Part shown: piece after piece, positions 52,256 through 63,900 of the stretch
Layout: each line of letters starts with the position of its first letter
Numbering within the stretch: position 1 is the first letter of the stretch
Assembly (NCBI RefSeq): GCF_042477335.2
Contig: NC_091255.1
Span: 41,828,501 to 41,892,500 of the forward strand
Direction: 5' to 3'
From: Ovis canadensis
Taxonomy: Eukaryota; Chordata; Mammalia; Artiodactyla; Bovidae
Length of the DNA stretch: 64,000 nt
Program-made: the position numbers and the translations under genes
The notes under the pieces: model-generated
What the model saw: only the letters and a program-made list of their open reading frames with translations
Databases searched by the model: none
What the model was told of the DNA's origin: nothing

Positions 52256-54354
52256 CCAGTCCATAGCTACAGTAGATGATTGTGACTGAAGGCTTTGGTG
52301 TCTCAGGTTAGCTGATGTGTCACTGGCCAAGTTGGAAGGTGACACGTGGTACAGACCCTCTCGGCTGTGTGTCCTCCTGGGCTTAGGAGAAGCAGACAGC
52401 CCTTCCGCTGCATGCCGCCTTGTGCTTATATTTTCACTTCGAATTCTTGTGGGCAAGTGTTTGTCATCAAATGTTTTCATTTCACCGAATCTCAAGGAGC
52501 AAATAATTTAGAAGACTGGTACTGGAGGACCAGTCGTCTTAATCTTCATTAGTAATTTCTTGTTGAATTAAATTTTTTTCATACACTCAAGCATAGCACT
52601 GGCGCATCCTTCTGCAGCGCACGGATGCTAATGGTTTGGGGAGGTGTTTGTTTAGAAAGGAAAGAGGTCTCTCAAGATGATAAACACTTGGACTTTACAG
52701 ACTCCAAACTAGACCTGAGTTTTTCAGTACAAGTCCTCAAGCCTCTAGAGAGAGCAGCTGTCTGACAGCTGGAGGAGGAGAGGCCTCCTTTGTAGTGACT
52801 GAGACTCCTCCCATCTCTTGGCATCTAGTCCGTTTAATAGGTGTGGATGCAGGTTCAATATTTTGCCCATGTTGTTTTAAAAAGGCAACAAGGACAGGAA
52901 TGCTAGCCAATACCTCTTGAGGCCTGTGGCTGCACCCACATGTAAGTGAGCTCAAAATAAGCTTTGGGTGGGGGGGTCAGGGCACCATGCCTGGGCAGTT
53001 GACCTCTGACTTCAGCCAGTCAGTGGTGGTTAGTCCTCCTTGCTCTGGGGCCTCAGTGCAGGGAACGTACTGACAGGCTCGACCGTGTCACTGAGGGGGA
53101 GACATTCCTCGGTAAAACATGTGAAGCAAAGAACACCTCCCTCTCAGCAACTCATGCAGCTGTGAAAAGGTAAACGCGCACTAGATGCTGAAGGTGAGTA
53201 GTTACAACCAGGTTGCACTGAAACTTGATTAAAGGAATTATTAACCTTGTGATGTGAGACAATGAGAAGATGCTTACATCAGCAAAATAGATTATTCTAA
53301 TAGAAGATTCTGATTTGAGCCTAATTCCTGTATTTTTAATTCTAAAGAGTCAATGACTTTTTATGAGAAACTCAAAAGACTTCAGTATTGAATCCATACA
53401 ATACTGTCGTGGTGTCTCCTGGTTTATTAGGAAGGGATCCTTCTTGTGTACACAGGAGCCAAAGGCACTAGTTCATCCTCCCCACCCCCACACCAGAGGG
53501 ACTGCAGGACTGCCCCAAGGCAGGGATGGTGCTCTTGACACACCATCCAGGTTAGGCCACACTGACCTTCTCCCAGGGCGGAACGAGTCCAAAGACCCCC
53601 ACGGGGAGACTGAGAAGCAAAACTCAAGACTTGGGGCTGGGGTCCAGGCAGTGCTTCCTCTATGGCCCCATTACTGTCAGTACGTCACCCCCAGGGTTCC
53701 TCTCTGAGTCAGGGGACTTGGCAGCCCTCAGACAACTCTACCCTGTGACTTAGTCCAGAGGGGTGCATGCTCAGAAGGGACGGACCGTAGGAATTATCAT
53801 TCCTTTTCTTCCTTTTTTCACGTCTACAACCAGGAACGTACAAAAACATGCAGTCCACTTTTATGTATAATCTAAAGGGGACACTACTAATTCCAAGTGC
53901 CCAATTCCCACTTTAAAGCTTCACGTCTGATGCTTTGTGGCAACCAAGATACTACTTTTTTATGCATTAAATCCCACAGTGGTCTTCATGAGAGAGAGAA
54001 TAAGAGAAAGCAACTCACCATCATGAGATTGGTAGCTCTGTTCTGCCAGGTCTTGATAAAATAAGACATAGCAGCAAATCAATGAACCAAAACCTTACAG
54101 TAGAGATGCCCCCACTCCAGGTGAACACTGGTCCCTCTTAACCTGGCACGGTTCACCACCTCCCCAACCATCCATTAAAACAGAGCACCGCCTAACAACA
54201 GTCCATAAAAAAGAGTCAGTCAGGGGAGGGGGTGTGTGCAAAACAGCATAGCTTGTCCTCCACCAAGGCTTAGGTGAGGGGACATGCATGTCACGGACAG
54301 AGGATTTAAGCCACTGATTGGGAGCCGCCAGGACTGGAACAGAGGTGTTGGTAG
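52256..54354. other. Convergent 3' region shared by NCOR1 and TTC19
   Basis: 2.1 kb with no repeat and no conserved coding frame. Plus-strand attaaa signals at 52567-52572, 53228-53233 and 53966-53971 suit a long NCOR1 UTR. A minus-strand aataaa (tttatt at 53423-53428) suits TTC19. Absence of any transposon over 3 kb, unlike the flanks, suggests constrained UTR sequence. Confidence 0.6.
53423..53428 (-). terminator. Candidate TTC19 poly(A) signal
   Basis: Inverse aataaa about 0.93 kb downstream of the TTC19 stop on the minus strand. It is a plausible 3' end but untested. Confidence 0.4.
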
Positions 54355-54488
54355 TCATGACAAAGGTCTGCTTTTTCTTGCCAGCTCGGCCAGCTCTTCC
54401 CTGATGTGCTGCACAGAAGCCTCGTCTCTCTTCAGCTCCGCTTGCCTCAGTGCTTCCCTATAGGTCTCTTCTGCTTGTGCATACAGTT
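54355..54488 (-). CDS. TTC19: TTC19 last coding exon
   Basis: 134 nt, phase 1 in. Acceptor (minus) gggctgttccag. It encodes ELYAQAEETYREALRQAELK, then RDEASVQHIREELAELARKS and RPLS, with stop TGA at 54355-54357. The human protein continues about five residues more (ending in SVKL as I recall it), so the tail is shorter here. Confidence 0.95.
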
Positions 54489-55857
54489 CTGGAACAGCCC
54501 GAGAGAAGGGAGAAAATGCATGTTTCGTCATGATTCTGAAATGTTCTGAAGAGAAAGCATGTGCGATGGGACAGCTTTAGTTCATGGTGTGAGACCTGGT
54601 GTGAAATAAGCTATGACCATGGGACGCCCGGACCTCAGGGAGCCCTTCCCTGATGGAGATTCGGGTAAGGGACCTGTCCCTGCAGGTTTCTGAGCAGAGG
54701 GCAGAGCTTCATGAGGACACATCGAACTGTCCACATGCCAAAGAGGAGGAGGAGCCTGCGGAGCACTCCAGAAACAAAGGACCATGGCCTCACTTACACC
54801 CTCAGCCCACCACCCAGGTTCCCGACCCACTGATGGGCACCCCGCACCTCTGTGCATCAGGACTGCAGCCAGATTGCTGAGCAGCACGTGCAGTTCAGGG
54901 TGTTCCACCTGCCTCGCCAGGTCTGATGCCCTCTGTGCGTGAACACAGGCCTCGTCAGTGCGGCCCTGTGTGTCCAGGGTAGTGGCCAGGTCATTCAGCA
55001 GCACGATGGTCTACACGGGAGAAAACAGCTGCTGCTTGCAAACGAAGATTCGCTGGAGAAGACAACAGCTACCCACGCCAGTACTCTTGGGCTTCCCTGG
55101 TGGCTCAGCTGGTAAAGAATCCACCTGCAGTGCAGGAGACCTGGGTTCAATCCCTGGGTAGAAGATCCCCTGGAGAGGGAATGGCATCCCACTCTAGTAT
55201 TCTGGCCTGAAGAATTCCATAGACTTGTCCATGGGGTTTGCAAAGAGTCAGACATGACTGAGCAACTCTTCACTTTCCATAGCCCTAGTGTCTGGTGTTC
55301 TGTGGATGCCCTGAAGGGCTGTCTTTCCTAGCGGTGCCCCTTGGGGGTCAGGTGTCAGCCTCTGTAAGTCAGGTGCATTTATCATCTACACTGCACAGCA
55401 GCAGTCTGACCCTCTGGAAAATGATACAAACCTGGAAACCAGGTAGCAAGATGAATATTACTTATTAATTTGTCAAAAAAGCAGCAGCAAATAAACACAG
55501 CGAAAAGTAGTGACAGGATGTGACCCGTCCTATGGCAAACCAGTGCTCTCGAAGACCTCTGGGCAGATCTAGTACCTCCCTGGCAGCCTCAGACCCTTCC
55601 TAAAACAGGGCAAGGGGGAGTGGATGCAGCAGGGCCCTCTGTTCGCATTTCCTATTCTGGATTCTGAAATCTTCGTCTTAGACGCCTGCTGTCCCCCCTT
55701 ACCTGTGGGTGTCTTTCTCCAAGTATTTCCTCAGAAATCCGCAGAGCTTTTTCATACATCCTCTGTGCCTGAGATGGCTGCTGGGAGAAGAGCAGGTAGC
55801 GCGCGTAGGTGTCCAGACACATGCCCAGAAGGAGCCGTGTGTTGGCCTTGTCATCCG
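54355..55857 (-). CDS. TTC19: TTC19 (tetratricopeptide repeat domain 19), C-terminal three exons
   Basis: Spliced minus-strand product: exons 55703-55857, 54848-55010 and 54355-54488 with continuous phases. It encodes the C-terminal about 150 residues, with the TPR helices DDKANTRLLLGMCLDTYARY, QAQRMYEKALRISEEILGER, TIVLLNDLATTLDTQGRTDE and SVQHIREELAELARKSRPLS. TTC19 is an inner mitochondrial membrane protein that acts on respiratory complex III, clearing Rieske-protein fragments; human loss causes complex III deficiency. Upstream exons and the mitochondrial presequence lie beyond 64000. Convergent to NCOR1, as in human. Confidence 0.96.
54489..54847 (-). other. TTC19 intron
   Basis: 359 nt with no repeat. 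The reading frame of the upstream exon continues open into it by chance, making a long but unspliced frame. Confidence 0.8.
54848..55010 (-). CDS. TTC19: TTC19 exon, TPR helices
   Basis: 163 nt, phase 0 in and phase 1 out. Acceptor (minus) cccgtgtag, donor gtgcgg. It encodes TIVLLNDLATTLDTQGRTDE, then ACVHAQRASDLARQVEHPEL and HVLLSNLAAVLMHR, two TPR helix pairs. Confidence 0.97.
55011..55702 (-). other. TTC19 intron with SINE
   Basis: 692 nt. A plus-strand Bov-tA SINE fills 55090-55278, preceded by a short 3' piece of a second copy (55050-55089). 55280-55700 shows nothing recognisable. Confidence 0.8.
55090..55278 (+). mobile_element. Bov-tA-type SINE inserted into an older SINE piece
   Basis: gggcttccctggtggctcagctggtaaagaatccacc head with intact tRNA-like boxes, ending acatgactgagcaactcttcac. 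Just before it, gagaagacaacagctacccacgccagtactcttg is a fragment of another copy. Confidence 0.9.
55703..55857 (-). CDS. TTC19: TTC19 exon, TPR helices
   Basis: 155 nt; the first two bases complete a codon from the upstream exon, phase 0 out. Acceptor (minus) gcttccttctcag, donor gtaagg. It encodes DDKANTRLLLGMCLDTYARY, then LLFSQQPSQAQRMYEKALRI and SEEILGERHPQ. Close to the human TTC19 stretch beginning EEKANTHLLLGMCLD. Confidence 0.96.
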
Positions 55858-58800
55858 CTGAGAAGGAAGCGCGAGCAGTGCTGGGTGCAACGAACAACAA
55901 CCAGAAGGGGGGGGGCAAGTGCTCTGAACACAGTCACTAAACCAGTCCTCCTGACCCATACTTATACACAAGGTGATTAACATCTACACTGGCTCTTGAA
56001 CCCAAGTGTGTGTTGGGAAGGGGGGATTTGCCAAACCAACAAGTAGGTATATCCAAGAATTCAACTCCCCTGACACCACCTACCCAGAGAATCCCCAGGT
56101 AACCCCCCACTCCACTCCAGACACTGGTCCAGGGTGTCACCCGGGGATGAGAGGTTCCCAGGACCCCTCCCCTCGGGTTCAATCAGTTTGCTAGCGTGGC
56201 TCACAGATCGCCTGTTTCTATAAGGATACAACTCAGGAACAGGTGAGGTGGGGGGGAGGGGCTTCCCGCCTCTGCAGGTGCCACTGTCCCTGTGCCCCCT
56301 CCAGAAGAGCCCCAAGCCCCATCCTCTGGGGTGTTGATGGTGGCGTCTTTAATGAGTCACCTTCCATCCCAGTCAGGGGTAAGACTGAAGGCTCCAACCC
56401 AACCACATGGTTGGCTCTACTGGCCACCAGCCCCTGTGCTTTAACAATAAGCTAAATCACACTCCACACTTAAGAAAATTTGAAGGATCTGGGGAGTTCT
56501 GAGGCAGGAACTATGATGAACAAAGACCAATGTATGAGACATTTTCATCATCTGAATGACCAAATAGATATTTCTTATAAGTCACAATTATTGTAATATA
56601 AGTAATGAACCTTTCCATACCTTTTAAGATTGAGTCCACAAATAGATTAAAACAGTATTATTTTTAGTTTGAAACTAATATTATCTAGCATGAACCATGT
56701 GAAGATAAACTCTTATTCTAACAAAAAGCCTAGGGCCAATAAAATTTTCTGGTATGAAAACAGCGCACAGAAAGGAACCAGAGAACACTCAGAATCCTGG
56801 GATGAAGCATCATAACCCAATTTAAAGAACAGCTAATCTATTTTTTGAAGAACAGTAATAAAGGCTGCAATGTATGGCAGCTTCCAACATACCATGTCTG
56901 AAAAAGAAGAGCCAGACAACAGGGCTGGGGACCAGCAGCTAACAGGAGTTGGCCAAGTAAAGGCCTTGGAGCCACGACACAATCAGCACTTAAGTGGTGG
57001 TGAGCTGGCGGAAAGGACACTGCAGACAGCTCAGCAGAGGGGAATGTTCACACGGAGGACTCAGAGGGTCTCTCGGATAACCTCACAGAGCACTATTACC
57101 GGATGCCCAAGTGAAGGGGTTCAGACAGGTCTGTTCACCAACAAAGGGATCACCACACTGAAACAACTCCTTCCATATCTTCCAAGTTTAAATGGTGCAT
57201 AGACTTTAGAGACGACGATGTTGCCAAATAACCATATGATCAGTTATTGAGGGGACAGTTTAAATAAAACAATGCAAATAAAGTATCTATAAAAATAATT
57301 TCAGAAGGTAAAAGTGAAAATAAAACTTTCCTTCTAGTAAAAACCCAAAGTTCTTACTCTAACCTAGTTATATATAAAAAGCAAATGATAAAAACCAAAC
57401 CAAGTTTTAAATAGATCACCTTGCAAATTTTAAACTATTTTTAAACAAAAAGCACATATAAATTTATGGATAAATATAACCAATACACAGAAGCAAAACA
57501 TAAGATGGCACCAAATATCACTTAAGATACCATTTTTCTGAAGCAATAAAAATAGATCTCATTAGGTGCACTCTTTAAATGCTGAGCAAAAAGCTTGTAA
57601 AATTAGCAGTTTAAGATCCACACTATTGTGAGAGAACAGCGTGGAGAAAGGCCCAGGCAGAGAAGCTCTGTGCCCCCCAGGTACTGACACAGGCCCAAGG
57701 TGACCGGAAGAGTCACAACACCTACAGACACTAAAATCTGCACTCGTAGAGAACAAGACAAAGATATTTACTGTGCATTGAAACTATCACAAAATAATGT
57801 GTCCAGTACTCCAGTTCTCAAAACTTTCAAAAATGACTGCTGACTCATTACTGGAACACATGCTAATTCTCTGTAAATATTTCTACATTAAAAAAGTATA
57901 CTCTGTATACTTTAAAAGGAGAATATATGTTCAATACTGTAACTCAAAAATACAAGAATAAAGTGACAAGTAATTCTAGTGGAAAATTATTACCCCTGAT
58001 ACCAGTAACGGTAATTCAACTACAGTGGCAGTAAAGATAGTAAAGCTTTTTAGAAGGAATTAACTGATGAGGTAAGTTTTACCTGTTAATATTTCATTAA
58101 GAAAATATATTTTAAATTCACAGTACATTCTAATCACAGTAACATAAAGTTTTTTAACACACAGCTCTAAATATAGGACCAAGGGAGAAATAAAGACTCC
58201 GTAGTGAGACCATCAGCACACTGCTAAGTTCATACCTTAGTAAAACACCAGAGTTCCTTTCTCTAATAACAATTAAAGCATGCTTCTTTGAAATACCAAT
58301 ATAAACAAACACCACTAGAAGTCACACACCAAAGAAACCTACAGACAGCGGAGAAACCGCTGCCCCCAAAGGGCTATTCAAATCTGAGGGGAGGGAAGTG
58401 TATTTATCTCCTCAGACTTTAATTGTAAGTAGTTCTTTATCACAAATCATTCCTAGGAGAAAAAGATGAGGTAACCTAAAATCAGTCTATGAAAAAGATT
58501 CACCACAGAAATCTTTAGTCAAAATACAAGCAACCTGAATTTTCAAATGCACCAAGCAGCTTTTATTCCAGGAATGCTGAGAATGACTCAGTGTACTTAC
58601 TATTTCTGTGCACCAAATCAGGCTTGCATAAATGCAAGTCTCCATCAGTGAGAAGAGCATCTTTGATTTGGAAGAACTCGAGCACAGGTACCCGCTATAA
58701 TAATCTGGGAGAGGCTACAGGGTCTTTGAAGCTAAAGGCATTTGCTGCTTATGCTCCAGGAACGTCCTTCACCTGCCAGGCTGCATCTCATCACCTAATT

Positions 58801-61244
58801 ACCTTGGTGCTTTCCAAGACCACTAACGGTGCCAGTGGAAGGAGTTTTGGTTCCAGTAATATGACAGATAATCTGAAAACCCTTCTGCTTCAAATATTAG
58901 ATAAATCATAACATACCTTTTTACCTGCACAGCTGAGCTCCTGAGAGAGGGAAATCCTGAGGGCCAGCAATTACAAAGGAGCTAAAACCCAAAGGGAGAG
59001 CATGAAGCAGGGCCCAGTTCTCGCCGGTTGTGTGGTGGCCTGAGTGTCTCTGAATCCAGAATTGGGTTCTTCATCTCACACAGGACACAGAAGTAGATCT
59101 GAACTCCCTATAAAGCCAGGATGACCCCAGAGGCTACAGGGGGACAGGGACCACATGGAAACCCATCACAGACACCCCCACCCCACCATGCTCCATTTGA
59201 TGACTAAATCCGAGCCATCCCTTCCAGCTTGGACCTGAGAGCCTGGAAGAACAAAGCCAGGCCAGAGACTCATTTCTCAAAGCCGCTGAAGAGTCTGTAA
59301 CCCCGAGTATGTAAGCATGGAAACAGCTCAGGTAGGAATCAAAGGATGGTTAGAGGAGGCTTCCCCTGAAGATAACTGAGTGACCCCCACTGGAACTCTT
59401 CCTCAGAGGTCAGGGGCTCCACCTACGAGCCCTGCGCCGGCCCCTCTAGTCCTCATCCCTCAGCTTACACCCCCATTCTTCAGCCATCTTCACATATGCA
59501 ACCACTTCAGTGGGTGTTTGCTGTGTTTTTCCTCCACTAGAAACCAACCAGGTTTTACTTACAGCTGTATCTAATGTGCATCCCAGTGTTTCCTGACTGG
59601 TTGAATGAACGAAAGAGAAAAAAGAAGGTATGAACTATACACGGGAGGCACGGTAACACCAAACATTAATTTTACCCACGGAAGTCACAGGAGCAGGATG
59701 TGAATCTCGGGAAGCTCAACACGAGGTGTCATTACACACCAGCGAGAAAGGGACTCACTAAAAAAACAGCCCTGAGTTAAAACCCAGTCTGGGGGAGGAA
59801 AACATAACAGCCATTACCTCACACCACAGTAAAGACAAATTCCAGGCAACCAAAGACTCAGTGGAAAAGAACCAAGTACTTATTTACTTGTGGATTATTA
59901 GCATGTTAATTGGTTTCCTCTGGATTATTGTCGATTCCTGGTTATATAGAGTATTAAAGAATTATTAAACTCCATTAGGAAAAGAGAAAAAGAAAAATAG
60001 CAAAATTTATCTCTGAGGTCCGTACACACAACCCCATCATGACAAACTGGTATTCTCTAATTTTTCAATCGCTTTGCGGGTATCTGGACACCTAACTACT
60101 GTCAAAGATGATGTGTGGAGATCATGGTTTCCAAACAGTGTCACTTTTGGCTATTGATATTTTGACAGATAATTTCTGTGAATTACAGTGTTTAACTTAG
60201 ATTTAGTTAGATACCCATTAGATGTCCACCTCCCCTCCAACCCCAGCTGTAACAACCAAAGAATCACCAGAAGGTGCCAGGTGGAAGCCAAATCTTTAGA
60301 AGAGACTGTTTTTCTGACCTTAGAAAGTGGAGGATTTTATTAAACAAGACTCAGAAAGCACAAGCCATAAAAGAAAATACCAAAAGATTCTCCAATCTGT
60401 CAAATGCCCTAAAGTGAAAAGACAAGACCACCAAGAGAGAATGTAACCAACAAAATAGATGCTCCAAAAAAAAAAGGATGCTTAAATATATTAAGAATTA
60501 TTTACAAATCACTGAGAAAGAAAAGAAAAACACCCTTCAAAGAATAAGGGAAAATTTTAAATGAAATACAGTGCAATAAGAATGCCAACACATTGCCGAT
60601 GAAAACACAAAGTGGTAAAAGCACACTGCTCAGCATTTGGTAATGTCTAGTGTGTGCAGGCCAGCAGTCCCACTCCTCAATACGCCCCTGGGGAACAGCT
60701 GGGCATGTGCACAGAGACACAGGTCCCAGCATTACTCCCACAGCATGAGAGGCAGGACCTCCATGTCCACCGATGGGCCAAGTGAGCACGTGCCCACAGT
60801 GGAGTATCAGGGCCTCCACTAGCCTGCATCTCTCCTCTAGAGGATGGAAAAAAGGCGAACCCCCCCGCCACCCCGACCCAGGAACAATCACAGGAAGTCA
60901 CCTCTTCCGAACAGACATGCAGCGTGACAAGCAAATAGGGCCTTTGTGCGAAAAATAACATATTTTAAGTATCAACGTGGATAAAGCTCAGCAATATGAT
61001 GAGTGAAGAAATAAACTGCAGAAACAATTATACAGTAATACACTGTTCATATAAAGTTTAAGAACATTTTAGTCCCATAGTTTACTGATGTATTCAAGTA
61101 TAATAAATAGGCAGAAGAATCATAAACACCAAAACCAAATTCAGGATTATAGTTACATCAAGGAGAATTACCCAAGGGGTTTAAATTCCCCCTAGCCCCC
61201 CAGACCATCATCTGAAGCACATGTAAGTAAAATACTGGCTTAGC

Positions 61245-61312
61245 TGAAAAGTCTGTTCAGGCTTTTCTGTAAGATGGGATGAAAAACCCGAATGAACAGT
61301 ACCTAAGACTTG
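61245..61312. mobile_element. Mariner-derived MITE-like palindrome
   Basis: ctgaaaagtctgttcaggcttttctgtaagatg, a spacer, then gatgaaaaacccgaatgaac forms an imperfect hairpin whose arms resemble the palindromic ruminant mariner MITE (gttcattcgggtttttccat). Confidence 0.6.
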
Positions 61313-61493
61313 CCAAAGCTAAGGGGAAAGCATACAGGTATCTATTAAAGTTTCCGCTATTTTTGCTTAAAATCTTTAAAAAGAAGAAAGTACAGTTACT
61401 TACTTTTCTGGATAACTCAGTAATACAGAATACACAGTGGATACGAGGAGACAATATATTTATATACTATAGAACAGAGAAAAGAGGTAGGCC

Positions 61494-61715
61494 GGGACTA
61501 TACTGGTGGTCCAGAGGATAGGAATCTACCTGCTGATGCAAGGGACCCGAGTTCCATCCCTGGTCTGGGAACTAAGATCCCACATGCCTCGGGGCAACTT
61601 GGAGCCCATGTACAAGAGAGGCCTGAGCACCGCAACTACTGAGTAGCCCCTGCCCACAGCAACCAGATCAAGCCCACAAGCAGCAATGAGGCCCAGCACG
61701 TCCCAAAAAACCCAA
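61494..61715 (+). mobile_element. CHR-type SINE
   Basis: gggactatactggtggtccagagg head, tggtctgggaactaagatcccacatgcc, then the accgcaactactgagtagcccc body. An A-run (cccaaaaaaccc) closes the copy. Confidence 0.85.
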
Positions 61716-62272
61716 ATAGGTTCACCAAAGACCAGGCAGAATTCAGAGAGACCAACCCCTAACCTTATTATGCTGAAGAGCTTCCAACGCCTACAAAGTA
61801 ACCAGGCAGGAGAAAACAGGTTATTTACAAAAGAAGGTGAATAAGTTGGCTTCCGCATTCTCTGCAGAAAAATCCCACCAGATGCAAAATTCCAGATCGC
61901 AGAGAACTAGGGAAAAGTAGCAGATTTATTACACTGTAGTCATCTTGTCTTACACAGGAAACCGAAAATAAAAATTTTTTTTCTGAGTCAAATACATCTT
62001 GAAGAAATTTTAGGTTGCTCTTAACAGAACTAAGAACCATATTATGTGCCTTCCTTCCAAAATATAAAAGGAGGTTTAGTGAGGAAAACAACCCTTTAAG
62101 AGGGACTTGAAAACACAAGAAATAACAAAAATGGAAAGCTTTTAACGCAAAAATTTAGACCAAATATCGCTTTCAATTCTAGATTTAAGTAGGTTTTATT
62201 ATCACAAGGCAACAATACTCAGATTAGGTTAAAAAAAAAAATCCAAACACAGACTTCTACAAAAGACATACT

Positions 62273-62560
62273 GAGGGAAGCCATGGTGGTTAAAAATTGA
62301 GCTACCAATTCAGGGAACACAGGTTCGATCCCTGGTCCAGAAAGATCCCACATGCCACAGGCAACTAAGTCCATGGGTCACAACCACTGAGCCCTTGCTC
62401 TAAAGCCCACAAGTTGCAACTACTGACCCCTCGCACCTAGAGCCAGTGCTCCACACGAGAAGCCACCACAGTGAGACGTCCACGTACCAAAAGAGTAGCC
62501 TCCCAGCCAGAGAAATGCCCTTGCAGCAAGGAAGGCCCAGCGCAGCCTCAAAACCCCAAA
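62273..62560 (+). mobile_element. CHR-type SINE
   Basis: gagggaagccatggtggttaaaaattgagc head, cacaggttcgatccctggtccag B box, then ccacaggcaactaagtcc and gtgctccacacgagaagccacc body. Confidence 0.85.
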
Positions 62561-62694
62561 CATACTGAAAACAAAATGACTCAAATCTTAAGAGTAAGAT
62601 ATAGTCAACAATGTGAAACTAAAATTTGTGACAAATACCTTACACAGGACAAAAAAGAATCACTTTTCTGATGAAAGGATAATTCATAATGAAG

Positions 62695-62718
62695 CTGTGT
62701 GTGTGTGTGTGGGGGTGT
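62695..62718. repeat. TG microsatellite
   Basis: tgtgtgtgtgtgtgtgtggggg, about eight TG units and a G run. Confidence 0.85.
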
Positions 62719-62909
62719 ATAAAATCTGGGACTCTAAACAGCATATAAAGAAAAAAATCACAAAAACATAAATATTGTCTACAACTACACAATGTCAGCA
62801 AGGGTACAGAAGCCTGAACAACACTATAAACCAACTAAACCCGACACACATCTACAGAGTGCACCTCCCCTCAAACGCACACGCAACACCCCAGATGAAT
62901 CATGTTGTT

Positions 62910-63109
62910 GTTGTTTAGCTGCTCAGTCGTGTCCGACTCTTTGCAGCCCTGTGGACTCTTCTGTCCATGGGACTCTCCAGGTAAGAATACTGGAGTGGAT
63001 TGCCATTCCCTTCTCCAAGGGATCTTCCCAACCCACAAATCAACAAACTCTTGTCTTCCATGTCTCCTGCATTAGCAGGATTCTTTACCACTGAGCCACC
63101 AGGGAAGCC
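62910..63109 (-). mobile_element. Bov-tA-type SINE inside L1 sequence
   Basis: Inverse copy: gctgctcagtcgtgtccgactc, tgggactctccaggtaagaatactgg, then ttaccactgagccaccagggaagcc. It splits an L1 fragment that resumes at about 63113. Confidence 0.9.
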
Positions 63110-63112
63110 TGG

Positions 63113-63900
63113 ATAAACCATGTACCAGGCCATGAAACAAATCTCGATAAAATGTAAAAGGACTGAAATCATACAAAGCACGTTTTCTGATCACAATGGA
63201 ACAAACCTAAAAATCAACAAAAGGAAATTTCGGACATTCACAAATACATGTAGATTAATCAACACTCTCCAAAACATCCAAGAGATCTCAGAAGAAATCA
63301 CAAGAAAAGTTAGAAAATATTTTGAGATACATGAAAATAAAAACACATCACACCAAAATTCATGGGATGCAGCTAACATAATAGAGGAACATTTTTAGAT
63401 GTAAATGGCTACATTAAAAAAGAAAGGTCTCGGGAAGCAGACTCAAGAGTGTGTGTGTGTATACGTGTATATATATATGTATATATATGTGTGTATATAT
63501 ATGTATGTATATGTGTATATATATGTATATATGTGTGTGTATATATGTGTATATATATGTATATGTGATTGATTAGCATTGATATAGAGCAGAAACCACA
63601 TTATAGAGCAATTATCCTACAATTAAAAAAAAAATCTTAAATCAACAACCTAATCCTCTACCTAAGAAACCAGAAAAAGAGCAAAATAAACCCATGGCAA
63701 GCAGAAAAGATTAGAGTGGAAACAAATGAGGTAAAAAACAAACAATATTAGAGAGAAAAATGAAACCAAAAGTTGGCTCTTTGACAAGTTCAACAAAACT
63801 GACAAAAACTAAAAAGAAACACATATAAAATAGGAAAGTCCTTCGTAACTCATAGGGGTAAACATAACACAGAAGAGCTAAACCACTTAATTGACAGGTT
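63113..63900 (+). mobile_element. L1 ORF2 fragment
   Basis: Plus strand. The frame at 63120-63398 reads like mammalian L1 ORF2 after the endonuclease domain: TEIIQSTFSDHNGTNLKINK, then ENKNTSHQNSWDAANII. After a TG/TA repeat, 63640-63830 carries the diverged continuation (aaaccagaaaaagagcaaaataaacc to accaaaagttggctctttgac). Stops and the repeat break it. Confidence 0.8.
63449..63566. repeat. TG/TA compound microsatellite
   Basis: 118 nt of alternating gtgtgt, atatat and cgtgta units inside the L1 fragment. Probably polymorphic. Confidence 0.92.

Noticed and set aside
54582..55004. 140-codon minus-strand frame read as one exon
   Set aside because: Only the part at 54848-55010 is TTC19. The remainder runs through a donor (gtgcgg) into intron and loses similarity; splicing to 54488 restores it.
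55090..55140. tRNA-like A and B boxes in plus-strand SINEs (also at 50391 and 62273)
   Set aside because: These are SINE heads derived from tRNA, without a full cloverleaf or a proper acceptor stem. They are not tRNA genes.
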